Shown here: positions 1-10,290 of the stretch, one piece after another
Numbering within the stretch: position 1 is the first letter of the stretch
Layout of the letters: each line of letters begins with the position of its first letter
NCBI RefSeq assembly: GCF_905147365.1
Contig: NC_056428.1
Span: 22,908,001-22,972,000 of the forward strand
Length of the DNA stretch: 64,000 nucleotides
Reading direction: 5' to 3'
From: Aricia agestis
Lineage: Eukaryota; Arthropoda; Insecta; Lepidoptera; Lycaenidae
The notes under the pieces: model-generated
Seen by the model: only the letters and a program-made list of their open reading frames with translations
Told to the model about the DNA's origin: nothing
Database searches by the model: none
Position numbers and translations under genes: made by a program

Positions 1-121
1 TAAGTACCTGAGACTTATGTAATGTACTATCACACTAGGCAGATATATGGCGGACCTTAAATAATTAGTCGCATAGTAAGTAATTTGGTCGCGTTAGGCT
101 AAACTCATTCGACCGACAATT

Positions 122-256
122 TAGACTGCAACGCGACGAGGTGAAGCGAGGCGCGGCGTGGCATTTTGTATGGATTTCAATTGTGTGAGAGGTGTTGCGA
201 ATCTGTCAAATCCATATAAATTAAGAAATGCGACCACGCGTCGCGTTGCAGTCTGA
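122..256. repeat. palindromic MITE-like element
   Basis: Inverted repeat seen directly: the left arm begins AGACTGCAACGCGACGAGG and the right arm ends GTCGCGTTGCAGTCT, with further matches inward around a TATGGATTT/AAATCCATA pair. There is no coding content. Probably a non-autonomous DNA transposon; the family is not recognised. Confidence 0.6.
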
Positions 257-292
257 ATCAACCCTTAGCTGACCAAATGACGTATAGCCCTA

Positions 293-469
293 GTAGACAA
301 GTGGCAAGTCGTAAACTCTATCAAAACTCTATCGTAAACTCTAACAAAATGTATGCGATTTGACATAATATAGTAAGTCATCGCTTCGCTAGCGAATACT
401 AATGTCAAATTCCATACATTTTGTGGCGTTGGCGTTAGCGTTTACGATAATCGCTTGCAGCTTGTCTAG
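293..469. repeat. palindromic MITE-like element
   Basis: Terminal inverted repeat CTAGACAAG...CTTGTCTAG seen directly. The arms continue inward (GGCAAGTCGTAAAC versus GTTTACGATAATCGCTTGC; AAAATGTATGCGATTTGACA versus TGTCAAATTCCATACATTTT). It lies close to the previous palindrome but the arms are unrelated. Non-coding. Confidence 0.6.
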
Positions 470-680
470 GCCCTCTGGTCCGTCAACTACCTAGGAATAA
501 ATTTCCTCCATGCTACCCAATAATGACGTTGTTCTTAATATTTTTATTTTATTAAAATACAATGACCCAAGAACATTTAAACTTTTTCCGTACGTGTAAC
601 CTCAAACTCACTAAACTATTAAGCCACGTTCGTCAGCCACAGAGATGTAATGTAAATTACTAGACTACTTAAAAAAAATC

Positions 681-893
681 AGGTTCTATTGAAAGATCAT
701 CATTGAACTTGTACATGGCTATAGATCCCATTTCAAGGGCAGTAGACTGCTTCGTAATCAATATGTTGCAGTAATACATTAAGCCACATTTAGTATAATA
801 TACTGCAACATATTAATTACGAGGCAGCCTACTGCCCTTGAAATGGTTTCTATAGCCATGTCCAAGTTCAATGATGATATTTCAATAGAACCC
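681..893. repeat. long palindromic MITE, ~95 bp arms
   Basis: The two arms are close reverse complements over about 95 bp, from AGGTTCTATTGAAAGATCATC at the left to GATGATATTTCAATAGAACC at the right, with a short AT-rich loop at ~777-793. The near-identity of the arms suggests a fairly young foldback element. No ORF. Confidence 0.75.
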
Positions 894-967
894 GCTCCGA
901 ACATTACAACCTGCGTATTGCATTGTACAGTTAGCAAAAAACATATAAAATATGTATTTTGACTTTG

Positions 968-1085
968 AGTGAATAGTACATACTAATATTATAAATGTGA
1001 AAGTGCGTCTATCTGTTACCACTTCACGCCTAAGCCGCTGAACTGATTTTGCTGAAATTTGATTTGGAGATACTTAATTATATAA
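968..1085 (+). repeat. fragment of GTCY-bearing Helitron-like repeat
   Basis: Contains the phrase seen in several other places in this window: ATTATAAATG(C/T)GAAAGTG(C/T)GTCT, a short GTCT run, then CTTCACGCC(C/T)AA..CGCTGAAC(C/T)GATTTTGCTGAAATTTG. Only the 5' half is present. Resembles lepidopteran non-autonomous elements with hitch-hiking (GTCY)n; family name not certain. Confidence 0.55.
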
Positions 1086-1317
1086 AAAAAACTTGTCATA
1101 CCGGGGTTAAAAAGTATGTAGTGACCAGTCAGTATAAAAATAATATTACTGCAAAATAGGTACTTCTTTAAAAAAAAAATCTTCATAAGAAAACAAATAT
1201 ACAAAAATTAATCACACTACAAAGCAAGTCCTTGACAATAAATTATGGATACTAACATTACATTCAGGAGAAACATATTGTACGGTCCAAATCTGATCAA
1301 GATATCTAGTATCGTTA

Positions 1318-1479
1318 GTGGACAATGAATCAATGCACAACTCAACTTTACTTGATATCTCCACTTCAAGCCAACCAGTTATAATTCCCGTCGACTCGAC
1401 AGAAACGATTGAATTAAAATGTCAAATTGAAAAATTAAGTGAAGAACTTACCAGCGCACACGAGGAAATCACTAACCTA

Positions 1480-1573
<94 letters not shown>

Positions 1574-1706
1574 CATAAATAACCTCATATATAACCTCAA
1601 CACCGAAGTACTATCACTAAAACGTGAAATCGAAGCCAAAAACAAAACAATTACACTGTTAAAAAGTTGTCTGATTATAGCACAAGCAATGCAAATACAC
1701 CATAGG
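1318..1706 (+). pseudogene. LINE ORF1-like coiled-coil fragment, split by (TA)n
   Basis: A frame opening at a GTG-type codon encodes ~55 residues ending in a heptad-like stretch (CQIEKLSEELTSAHEEITNL). After an 89 bp (TA)n tract, a different frame continues with a similar charged, leucine-rich stretch (NLNTEVLSLKREIEAKNK). Together they resemble the coiled-coil of ORF1 proteins found beside insect LINE RTs, and an RT pseudogene follows directly. The (TA)n expansion breaks the reading frame. The ORF1 identity is inferred from coiled-coil character and position; there is no zinc finger or RNA-binding fold that I can point to. Confidence 0.45.
1482..1570. repeat. (TA)n microsatellite
   Basis: About 44 uninterrupted TA units inside the ORF1-like fragment. 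Translations giving YIYIYI are artefacts. Confidence 0.95.
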
Positions 1707-2056
1707 TAACAAAATATCTGAACCACTAAGCCAATTTATAAATTTGTCCTTGGTTAAAGGCAAATTTCCAGATATTTTGAAGTACTCAATAGTTAGGTAC
1801 CTTTATTTAAAAAGAACGCTAAAGAGGACATGAATAATTATCGTCCTGTAACATTAATATCAAAGTTAGCAAAAATTTTTGAAAAAATAATGTTCAACAA
1901 AATTTATATTTTTGTAACGTCCAAAAACATTTTAGATCCGGCTCAACTTGGGTGTAAAAAAATAGTAGCAATACTCTAGCAAGCTTCTGCCTACCAAAAT
2001 ATACATAGCAGAAAACATAAATGCTGGCAATTCGGTGGTTGGTTTGTTCCTAGATT

Positions 2057-2362
2057 CTTTTTTTTTTTATGAAAGAAGGGGGCAACCGAGCAAACGGGTC
2101 ACCTGATGGAAAGCAACTTCCGTCGCCCATGGACACTCGCAGCATCAGAAGAGCTGCAGGTGCGTTGCCGGCCTTTTAAGAGAGAATAGGGTAATAGGGG
2201 AGGGTAGGGATGGGAAGGGAAGGGAATAGGGGAGGATAGGGAAGGGAATTGGGCCTCCGGTAAACTCACTCACTCGGCGAAACACAGCGCAAGCGCTGTT
2301 TCACGCCGGTTTTCTATGAGAACGTGGTATTTCTCCGGTCATGCCGAAGCATGGCTCTCCCA
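2057..2362 (-). mobile_element. SINE-like retroposon, copy a (reverse)
   Basis: One of six copies of a ~320 bp element. In its own sense it starts TGGGAGAGCCATGCTTCGGCA, has GGCTCGACCGG (box-B-like) in most copies, CAGCGCTTGCGCTGTGTTTC, a pyrimidine-rich CCCTA/CCCTTCC stretch, AGGCCGGCAACGCACCTGC, GTGTCCATGGGCGACGGAAG, and ends GTTTGCTCGTTTGCCCCCTT plus an A-rich tail. Here it is reversed, so a T-run lies at the left. It interrupts the RT pseudogene at its catalytic motif. Pol III origin is an inference; no clear box A seen. Confidence 0.8.
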
Positions 2363-2678
2363 ATTATATGTCAAAAGCTTTTGATCTAATATGCCACAAA
2401 AGGTTATTAAATAAATTAGAAAAATATGGCATCAGAGGTGTAACACTGGAGTGGATCAAAAGCTACTTGAAAAATAGGAAACAGGCGGTAGAAATTATTA
2501 GAAAAGAAGGTAAACGAGCAAATAATAATAATGTCGACATATATGATAAACAATCCATATGGCGTGCCACAAGGTAGTGTCTAAGGGTATTTTTTTATTT
2601 TTGCTGTATATGATTTCCCTAAAATAATAAAGCATAAATGTTGTTTATATGTAGATGATATTACAATAATTTACGTGA

Positions 2679-3056
2679 CAAACGCCTTTTAACGCCTCCG
2701 TGGTCCAGCGGTTCAGAGCTCGGCTCTTGACTCGGAGGTCGTGGGTGCGATTCCCGCGTTGGAAACATGTTATTTCCAAGTTTGGTTAGGATAATGCAGG
2801 CTGATCACCTGATTGTCTGACAAGTAAGATGATCCATGCGTCGGATGGGCATGTAAAAAGTCGGTCCTGCGCCTGATCTCTCGCCAGTCGTGTCGGTCTG
2901 CCGTCCCACTGGGTTATGAGAGTAAAGGAATAGAGAGTGCTCTTGTGTACTGCGCACACACTTGGGCACTATAAAATTACTCCTGTGTAGCTGGCCTGAT
3001 TTCCATGAAACCGGCCACCGTCACCGGAACCGGTGTGGGAGCTATTATTATTATTA
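2679..3056 (+). mobile_element. tRNA-derived SINE with 12 bp target duplication
   Basis: The head at ~2691-2766 is tRNA-like: box A TGGTCCAGCGGTTCAGAG and box B GGGTGCGATTCCC. A tRNA-unrelated body follows, and the 3' end is a (TTA)n tail. The element is bracketed by TAATTTACGTGA at 2667-2678 and again at 3057-3068, a perfect 12 bp target-site duplication, so the ends are certain. It landed just after the YVDD motif of the older LINE pseudogene. A diverged copy lies at ~53880-54036. Confidence 0.92.
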
Positions 3057-3649
3057 TAATTTACGTGAGTAAGAATAAAGAACTTTTATATGAAGAAATA
3101 AAAAAAGCTTAAAAATAATGTATAATTGGATACAGACTAATAATTTAAAGATAAATGCAGATAAAACAAATATGATACACTTCAAGACATTAAAAAGCTC
3201 AATTAATGTATATTTAAATATAAGTCACAGTGGTGCTAGTATTGCGCTCACCGACGAAACTACATTTTTATGAATCATAATGGCCCAACACTTTTCTTGG
3301 AAACAACATACAGATAAATTGTGCACAAAAATAGAAAGATTTATATACGTATTGCGTAACTTATCTCAAAATGTCAATGAAAAGGCGGCTGTTATAGCTT
3401 ATTACGGTTACATATACATTTTAAGATACGGTATTGTGTTATGGGGCAATTCATCACACAGCCAAAGAGTTTTTATAAAACAAAAAGCTTGCTGAGCAAT
3501 ATGTGGTACCCGGCGACTAGAAAGCTGCAAGCCGTTATTTAAAAAACTTAAAGTACTACCACTACCTAGCCTATATATCTTTGAAATACTCAAGTTCGTT
3601 AAAAGTCACAAAGAATTATTTCATGACAAAAAAGAAGTAATAATTTATA

Positions 3650-3989
3650 CGTGAGAGAGCCATGCTTCGGCACGAATGGGCCAATCCGACCGGATAAATA
3701 CCACGTTCTCACAGAAAACCGGCGTGAAACAGCGCTTGCGCTGTGTTTCGCCGAGTGAGTGAGTTTACCGGAGGCCCAATCCCCTAACCCCTACCCTATT
3801 CCCTTAACTACCCTCAACTATTCCCTTCCCTTCCCTTCCCTACCCTCCCCTATTACCCTATTCCCTCTTAAAAGGCCGGCAACGCACTTGCAGCTCTTCT
3901 GATGCTGCGAGTGTCCATGGGCGACGGAAGTTGCTTTCCATCAGGTGACCCGTTTGCTCGTTTGCCCCTTTATTTCATTAAAAAAAATA
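3650..3989 (+). mobile_element. SINE-like retroposon, copy b
   Basis: Full-length forward copy of the CATGCTTCGGCACGAATGGG family, with a longer pyrimidine-rich middle (CCCTACCC/CCCTTCC repeats) and a terminal A-run. It sits right after the last RT-like codons of the LINE pseudogene. Confidence 0.85.
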
Positions 3990-4733
3990 AGCGAAAGGCC
4001 ACATAGAGGAAACAAATGAAAAATTCCAATTAAAAGGCTCAATATTTTTGCAAACAGTGCATATTGTATGGCTATTACAGTACTAATGAATTCATTAAGG
4101 ATAAGGAAATTTCTTTCAAATCTTGTTCCAGTTAGTACTTAGATTATAATAATAATTTATTTTCTTGATTTATATTGTACTGGTTTATTGACATTTAATT
4201 AAATAAAATTATATTAGTATTGTTACAAAGATTGTAGAATTAAATTTGATTAAGAAGTAATTATTTTTTGACATACTTAATATTTTGTTTAGTAATATAA
4301 CTTATTAATTATTAATTTTTTAAGCATGTCCTCTACTATTATAATTTATAACATCTGCAGTCTGCACGCTACTTGTAGCAGAATGTTTGTACCACTTTAT
4401 AATGTAAGAACTTTTGTAACCTACATTCAAGGCAAATAATAATTAATGATTATTATTATGATTCTTTCAAAGAATAATTGATCTATAAAATTCTGTTCGC
4501 GGTAAAATATAGTTGCTGACGTTACTTTGCTGTTCTTCGAAGTTTCGACCTTGAGTATCGGGATGCAGATCAAGTTCGATGCTAGAAATAATTCGGCCGA
4601 GATTCAGATTGAATTAAAATATTATATCAAATGGCAAATAATTATATTTTGCATTAGGTACCTGGAAAGTTTTGCTACAAACAAAATATATCATATTAAA
4701 CAAACGACGTCGAAAATTCGAATTTAAACAACT
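3990..4733. other. AT-rich stretch without a recognisable feature
   Basis: Mostly AT-rich DNA. The first ~150 bases may still be the decayed 3' end of the LINE pseudogene, but no motif proves it. Short ORFs here (for example 4527-4727) have no recognisable content. Confidence 0.4.
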
Positions 4734-4734
4734 A

Positions 4735-5052
4735 TTTTTTTAAATGAAATAAGGGGGCAAACGAGCGAACGGGTCACAAAGCAACTTCGTCGCCCATGGA
4801 CACTCGCAGCATCAGAAGAGCTGGAGGTGCGTTGCCGGCCTTTTAAGAGGGAATAGGGTAATAGGGGAGGGTAGGAATGGGAAGAAAAGGGAATAGGGGA
4901 GGGTATGGAAGGGAATAGGGTAGGGGATTGGGCCTCCGGTAAACTCACTCACTCGGCGAAACACAGCGCAAGCGCTGTTTCACGCCGGTTTTCTGTGTGG
5001 TATTTCTCCGGTCGAGCCGATCCATTCGTGCCAAAGCATGGCTCTCCCACGT
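4735..5052 (-). mobile_element. SINE-like retroposon, copy c (reverse)
   Basis: Reverse copy of the CATGCTTCGGCACGAATGGG family; in window orientation it runs from a T-run through GGGGGCAAACGAGCGAACGGG to GCTCTCCCACG. AACTATTT occurs at both edges (~4730-4737 and 5056-5063) and may be the target duplication, though the left one merges with the T-run. Confidence 0.82.
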
Positions 5053-5085
5053 ATAAACTATTTAGAATATTAGAATATAATATAG

Positions 5086-5513
5086 TAGCTGACCCAGCAA
5101 ACGTCATTTTGCCATAAAAAATATTTCTAATATTAAAATTGGTGTCATTGTCAATATTGGTCTACCAACCCATAACGCCGCTGGTTTGTTACTATCGACC
5201 TATTGTATTAAAACTATTTTATTTCTTTTCGATGACTGAATGACTAATTGATTTATAGGGTAGGCCTTTGTGGAAGACCAGGGACAGCGGCGACTGTCGC
5301 TGTCAAAACCTAAGCGGTCCCCTATTTATTATTTTTGGCATTGCACTGCTATAAATATAGTTTATGTTGTTAAAATAATATGCAATTTTTGTTTTTGTTT
5401 TAGGATAACAGCTAGTGTTTTTTTTTTCTTTATCTTATATTTTTTCTTTTGTATTTTTTTGTTTATTGTGGTTGTAATGTTCAAAAATTGGAATAAAGAT
5501 TTTATTTATTTAT
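5086..5513. other. repeat relic and AT-rich DNA
   Basis: Begins with TAGCTGACCCAGCAAACGTCATTTTGCC, related to the CTAGCTGTCCCGGCAAACGTTGTTTTGC motif at ~49164, so probably a decayed copy of the same dispersed repeat. The remainder is T-rich with no feature. Confidence 0.4.
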
Positions 5514-5517
5514 TTAA

Positions 5518-6465
5518 CCCTTAATTGGTCGCATGGGGTCAAATCACTTTCAAACCGAAAAAAAATGTACTAGAGTTCCAGGAATGTAACGATGCTTTTG
5601 ATAGTTTCCTAATTCCTATTGAGGTATCCTAATAAGACGTGGTAGCCGGTCAGCTAACGATGGTACATCTCTAGAGCGCTGACCCTATGCGACCACTTAC
5701 GTGACTTTTTTGTCACAAGACAAGTTTCCATTTTTGTAATATTATGTTTAATTATTAAATTATTTTTGATATAATTTAGGATGACTTATAAATATATGAG
5801 TATATCATTCTATTGACAACATTTTTTATATAATTGCTCTGTAAAAATGTCAATATAGATCAAGATAGTGAAATACGCTGGCGGCTGGAAGGTTTCTGAA
5901 GATATTATAAGAGATTTTCCGAGCCTATAAGCCTCCGAACTTCAAAATTATGAACCGATTTGTGACGGGCATGAATAGGTAGACAAAATTTTAGAGCCCA
6001 GAGATGCCTAAAATAATCCCCGACCACTGGATGGTGATGATGATGACGATGAGGGGGTGAAACCACAAGGGCGTACCAAATCACATAAATGAGGAAAATA
6101 CGTTTGTCAGTGTTAGCACAGGACCTACTTCCTTCGGTGCTGCAAAAAAATCTGGTGATCAAAGTGAATAATAGATTTTTTAAATCTCGATCTCAACCAT
6201 AGTGATATTTATGAGATTTCAAGACAGGGCAGTAGTTGATTGATTTTTTTTAGTTGTATAGAGGCAAATGAAGGTTTTTGCTTATTAAGATTAATTATCA
6301 TAAAGCATTCTAACAATTTGCATAATTTATTAATTATGCAAATTGTTTTATTCTTTCCTTACTTCGTTTTATTAATTCCTTTAACTTAATTTTCATTTTT
6401 TATTTGGGGTCAGTAGAGACCCCATGCGACTACTTTTGTGACTTTTTGATGCGCCTAATTAAGGG
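5518..6465. mobile_element. TTAA-flanked DNA transposon (piggyBac-like, non-autonomous)
   Basis: Ends CCCTTAATTGGTCGCATGGGG (left) and ATGCGCCTAATTAAGGG (right) form an imperfect terminal inverted repeat, and each end abuts TTAA (5514-5517 and 6466-6469). TTAA duplication with CCC ends is the hallmark of piggyBac-group elements. The subterminal motif GACCCCATGCGAC recurs. No intact transposase. A run of Asp/Glu codons near 6030-6050 could be a relic of an acidic transposase N-terminus, but this is speculative. Confidence 0.7.
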
Positions 6466-6469
6466 TTAA

Positions 6470-6915
6470 AATTATTCATCGTTGTTAATCAATAGACTTC
6501 TCAAACTCAAGTTGCGGGCAACAGTTCGCTACACAAGAGTCTCCTTTAATGTTTATGTAATACGTAATGCAGGAAAAGTATGAAAACCTATTTGGTATAT
6601 TTGCAATCCTTCTAAAATATATTCTATTTTCATTACTGAATCACATTTTGCGCTGTTTGCAGCGAGTGGTAATAAATTGGCTTGCCGCTTGTAAAGTGTT
6701 GTTTCGCCGGCATATTGTTCTTTTGTAGAGCTCGCAAATGACTGCTTTTGAATTCGCTACTAAAAACCACATTTATAATTCTTTTGCTAGTTTTGTGGAT
6801 TTTCTTCTTGAAAGTGATGGTTTATAGCAGGTTCAAGTCAGCATCTGGTCACACTTAGAAAATGTTTTTGTAATTACTATAGATATACTATTTTATAACT
6901 TTATTTTATTTAAAA
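6470..6915. other. no recognisable feature
   Basis: AT-rich sequence between the TTAA element and a Helitron-like repeat. I see no motif, repeat or credible ORF. Confidence 0.4.
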
Positions 6916-6919
6916 TCAT

Positions 6920-7100
6920 TCAAAAATCGCACAGGAACTGTAGATTTTTCCGGGATAAAAAGTATCCTATGTCCTTTCCCGGGACTCAAAGTATCTCCAA
7001 TCTCCATGCCGAATTTCAGCAAATTCGGTTCAGCGGTTTAGGCGTGAAGAGGTAACAGACAGACAGATACACTTTCACTCTTATAATATTCTAGTATTAT
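6920..7100 (-). repeat. GTCY-type Helitron-like repeat (reverse)
   Basis: Reverse copy: TTTTTCCGGGATAAAAAGTATC, TCCCGGGACTCAAAGTATCTCC, TTCGGTTCAGCGGTTTAGGCGTG, AAGAGGTAACAGACAGACAGA and CTTATAATATT. It lacks the ACTAGCTG-type terminus. Confidence 0.65.
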
Positions 7101-7715
7101 AGTATAATAGTATATAGGTACATATACAGTATGGATTTTATTTTTGTTTTTAACTATCTTTCTTTGACACCCTGTCGTGGACTGTAGGTTAAAAAGAAAG
7201 ATAATTAAGAGGCAAGTGGATAAAGTTACTTACAGTAGGTAAAGAACTAGCAATTCGAAATGTTAGATTTTTTTATAAATGGAGGCTAAAATATCGGCAT
7301 AATGATTTGAAATAAAAAAATGTGGATCTTATGTAAGTTCAACAGATATGTTAGCCAGATGATGAAGTACGTAAGTTACTTATTTGTTAAATTTATAACG
7401 AAAAAATGAGTTATTTTCCTTGTTATTTATGTTATAAAATGTTTTATTACACTTACGTCTTTAATTAGAAGTACCTCGAGTGACCCTTTTTATAAAAAAT
7501 AAAAAGGAACATCCCATATTTTCATAAAATTAATATGCATGCGAAAGGTTTTAGAGTATATTGAATAATATTTGCATTTCTTTGTGTCAATTGAAAACAT
7601 AAAGAGCTTTTGTCTCCGCGGAGTTGGAAATAATTGATTAATTCTGACCCCGAATAAAAATATTTCTACCTTAATTTTAAACGAAAGTTGTCATATTAAG
7701 CTACTACTGTCATAC
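7101..7715. other. no recognisable feature
   Basis: AT-rich single-copy-looking DNA with no credible ORF or motif. Confidence 0.4.
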
Positions 7716-7719
7716 TAAG

Positions 7720-7935
7720 CACATACGGGTTTGCTCGATCGAGCAATAACGTCGAGCAAAACCCGCGGGTCGAGATTTCGTCCACACACTCAGCATTGCT
7801 CGACAGTTCTAAATCGATATATTTAATTCCATCGAGCCGGCTCGATGCGAGCCTTCGAACTGTGAGTTTTGCGGTCCACACAGTAATTATTACTCGATTT
7901 GGAGCAAAACTATCGAGCATGTGAGTACTTACCAT
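7720..7935. repeat. TCGAGC-rich palindromic MITE
   Basis: Repeated GCTCGA/TCGAGC motifs form a foldback: a left part with GCTCGATCGAGCAATAACGTCG and a right part with TTACTCGATTTGGAGCAAAACT. The core ATTTAATTCCATCGAGCCGG is shared with the element at 52265-52662, which marks one MITE family. Confidence 0.65.
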
Positions 7936-8340
7936 AAGATATTATGTTTATGTATCTTTCTATAACATAAAATTCTCGTATTACAGTGTTTGTTGCCAAA
8001 CTCCTCAGAAACGTCTGGACCGATTGTGTTGGAACTGTTTTCCATTATCTGAAAATCTGTTAACGTCTATTTATGTTATACTTGAAATAATGTAATTGCT
8101 AACAATAAGTGGATTATCCTAACGCACTATCGAATTTTCTGAGATCGATCTCAGCTCTTCGTTCGGTCGGAAGATCTTTACGCTTTCAGACGTATATGGC
8201 AACAAGGTTTGCCGTTAGGTTGTTTAACCATTTAGGCTCGATTTAGGACGGACGGACAGGCGGACGCATGCCTGACTACTATAGGGCTCAACTAACAATG
8301 GGGGACAGGCGTCACGTTTTTGCCCACAACATATTCATCA

Positions 8341-8450
8341 TATTGTTCTAATATTTAAGTACCTACTACGAAAACATGGGAGCGCGTGTCACGCATTTGC
8401 TCATCGACGCTCCCATATTTTCAAAACAGGTAAATAATAGAACAATAGAG
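8341..8450. repeat. small inverted repeat
   Basis: TTGTTCTAATATTTAAGTACCTACTACGAAAACATGGGAGCG pairs imperfectly with CGCTCCCATATTTTCAAAACAGGTAAATAATAGAACAA. Probably a short foldback element. Confidence 0.5.
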
Positions 8451-8859
8451 AACAAAACCGCGTCGCTTCCACTCTGTGTGATCTAAGCCTAAGTTGTTTG
8501 GGCACGGACATAACCTTAATAATTATGTAATATTATAAAATGTTTATGAAAAATACCATCGAGCAAACTGGTTTACCGTATTGTTAGTCAAAATATGAAA
8601 TTTTTTCATAATAAGAGTTTTACGTGGGTAGGGCTTATTTGTTAAGGTGTTTTGTCGTTATTTTAAATTCCTTCATTCGATTTTTACAATATTACGTACT
8701 GGTAAATAAAACGTTCTGAGGTTGCGTGTTTTTTGTGTGATAATATAAAGAAGGATGAGACATAATACTTTTGAGGAATGTCTTTCGAAAGGTATTTATT
8801 TACTATTTACGTTTTTTTTTTGAAATGGTAATATAACTGATATTGCTTTGGATTAAAAA
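8451..8859. other. no recognisable feature
   Basis: AT-rich DNA between a small foldback and the mitochondrial insert; no motif or ORF seen. Confidence 0.4.
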
Positions 8860-9078
8860 GATAATCTATAATAAATAACAGAAGAAGAAATTAAAAAAAA
8901 CAAATATTATAAAAAATAAAGATATTCAATCTAATAAAACAGAAAAAATAATATTTATTGAATTAAAAGAAATTAATTTCCACTCTAAAAAAATTCTTAA
9001 ATTATTTATAATAAAATATAAACCAAAAAAATTACTAATATAAAAAAATCTAATAAAACAAATATTAAACTTATAAAT
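8860..9078 (-). pseudogene. nad5: nuclear mitochondrial insert (NUMT) of nad5
   Basis: On the minus strand, read with the invertebrate mitochondrial code (TGA=Trp, AGA=Ser), the sequence gives the N-terminal part of NADH dehydrogenase subunit 5: it opens with an ATT codon at 9076-9078, then NICFISFF, FFGLYFIINN, LEWKLISFNSINI, LLDWISLFF and, after one extra base, ISSSVIYYS. These blocks match the order in insect nad5. The fragment is very AT-rich, needs TGA read as Trp, and has a +1 frameshift, so it is a nuclear copy, not a gene. About 70 codons are present. Upstream tRNA-His is not evident. Confidence 0.85.
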
Positions 9079-9169
9079 AACTTAAAGTAAAATTATATAA
9101 TATGTGAACGTGAAGGGCTATTTTGATGCAAGGGTCTATTTTTCTTTATTATTCAAACTAGGTACATTA

Positions 9170-9290
9170 TTTTCCCTTTCTGTCTGTCCGAGTCGCACTC
9201 GCGCAGTACCCTTAGTCCGTACCGGTATAAAGCGAAAGTAGGAAAAAAAATGTGTTTCTTGTATGTATTTATATCTGCTAAATTAAAATT
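9170..9290 (+). repeat. fragment of GGCCAAG-type dispersed element
   Basis: GTCCGAGTCGCACTCGCGCAG, CCGTACCGGTATAAAGCGAAAG and GGAAAAAAAATGTGTTTCTTGTATG match parts of the ~450 bp element seen complete at 18124 and elsewhere, in degenerate form. Confidence 0.5.
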
Positions 9291-9299
9291 TTATTATTA

Positions 9300-9738
9300 A
9301 CTAGCTGAACCGACAGATGTTCTTCAGTCATAACGATGATTATTTAATTCAAATTGGTACGGTATTGGTATGATTAATAAAAAGTGTGTTTATTTTTGCT
9401 TGCCATCGTGCACTCATCCCAAACTATTAGATTGCTCTGCTGCAATACTTTGGCCATCGCACAATTTCTCGAAAGGTTGCAAGTTGGTGTTTCATTTATC
9501 TGCAAGTTCAACCTGTTCGACCGCCATCCAACGACGTAGCTGTAATACCTGATGAAGCAAGTGCAAGACGTGCGATACCATTTTAACTTAACCAAAGTGT
9601 TGCAGCAGAGCAATCTAATAGTTTGGGATAAGTGCACGATGGCAAGGAAAATAAACACACTTGTTATTATTAGTTAAACCAATTTGAATGAAATAATTAT
9701 CGTTAAGACAGGAAAACATCTATAGAGGTCAGCTAGTA
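9300..9738. repeat. 438 bp palindromic MITE with ~150 bp arms
   Basis: The arms are reverse complements at both levels: outer (CTAGCTGA..CCGACAGATGTT..AACGATGATTATTTAATTCAAATTGG versus CCAATTTGAATGAAATAATTATCGTT..AACATCTAT..GTCAGCTAG) and inner (GTGTGTTTATTTTTGCTTGCC through ATTAGATTGCTCTGCTGCA). The centre is ~130 bp of unique sequence. Antisense-overlapping ORFs here are by-products of the palindrome. Confidence 0.8.
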
Positions 9739-10095
9739 AATCAATAAAATTCATAATGTAATTCGCATAAAAAGAGTTTACATTTTCTGTAAAACCGAAA
9801 TGAATTAATAATTATTATTTGAAACGAGTTATTTATTAAAAGTTAATTCTTACTGCAGACGCCGGAGAAAACTTGTGAAAGTTCGAAAGCTTTATATACC
9901 GCGGAACTTTTGATGTTGTCAGGAAACCTCAGAATATTAATACCTATAACTTCCTGGTTATCTTCTAGTAGTCATTCAAGTTATGTGAAATGAAATTTAG
10001 AAAATTGACATTGTTAAAAAGTCTAAAAAAGTTATCAAATCAATCCCTTTTATGACAAGACTATGGAAAAAATTGAACCTAAAAATTTTCGCAGC
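9739..10095. other. no recognisable feature
   Basis: AT-rich flank between two foldback elements; nothing supportable. Confidence 0.4.
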
Positions 10096-10119
10096 AGGCC
10101 ATTTAGCCAAGACTTTTTC

Positions 10120-10236
10120 ATATCGCTTCATTAAAGAATCACCGATCAAAATGTATGAAATTGTCGTTGACGTTCGACTCGTCTAAATATGTCAATTCCA
10201 TACATTTTAAACGGCGATTCTATAAAGAAGTGATAT
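10120..10236. repeat. palindromic MITE, 44 bp arms, 5' flank of the LINE
   Basis: TATCGCTTCATTAAAGAATCACCGATCAAAATGTATGAAATTG is mirrored by CAATTCCATACATTTTAAACGGCGATTCTATAAAGAAGTGATA. A related half-copy lies on the other side of the LINE at ~16030-16075. Confidence 0.75.
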
Positions 10237-10280
10237 AAATTAGATCTCGGCTCATTTGCCTATTTCATCATCAGTTCTCT

Positions 10281-10290
10281 AACAGTTTGA
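10281..10290. repeat. 5' target-site duplication of the helicase LINE
   Basis: AACAGTTTGA, repeated exactly at 16000-16009 directly after the poly-A. Defines the left insertion point; the last bases supply the first codons of the open frame. Confidence 0.85.

Larger units (their letters stand above)
1707..3645 (+). pseudogene. LINE reverse transcriptase pseudogene, split by two insertions
   Basis: Conserved non-LTR RT blocks appear in order but in shifting frames with stops: PLSQFINLSLVKGKFPD and NNYRPVTLISKLAKIFEK before ~1900; VVGLFLD at ~2040; then, after a SINE-like insertion, SKAFDLICHKRLLNKLEKYG (2371 on), a degenerate VPQGS, and YVDD (~2650); then, after a tRNA-derived SINE, NNLKINADKTNMIHF, the thumb region (HFSWKQHTDKL) and LRYGIVLWGNS with GTRRLESCKPLFKKL. 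The insertion at VVGLFLD/SKAFD falls in the catalytic A motif. Upstream endonuclease sequence is not seen. Best placed in the Jockey/CR1/I group of LINEs; clade unresolved. Clearly dead: several stops, frameshifts and two insertions. Confidence 0.85.

Noticed and set aside
2691..2766. tRNA gene
   Set aside because: Box A and B are clear, but the sequence is the head of a SINE with a body, a (TTA)n tail and target duplications; it does not give a convincing cloverleaf with a proper anticodon stem.
5905..6162. His-rich minus-strand ORF
   Set aside because: The His run is the antisense of a GAT-rich tract inside the TTAA-flanked element; no known fold.
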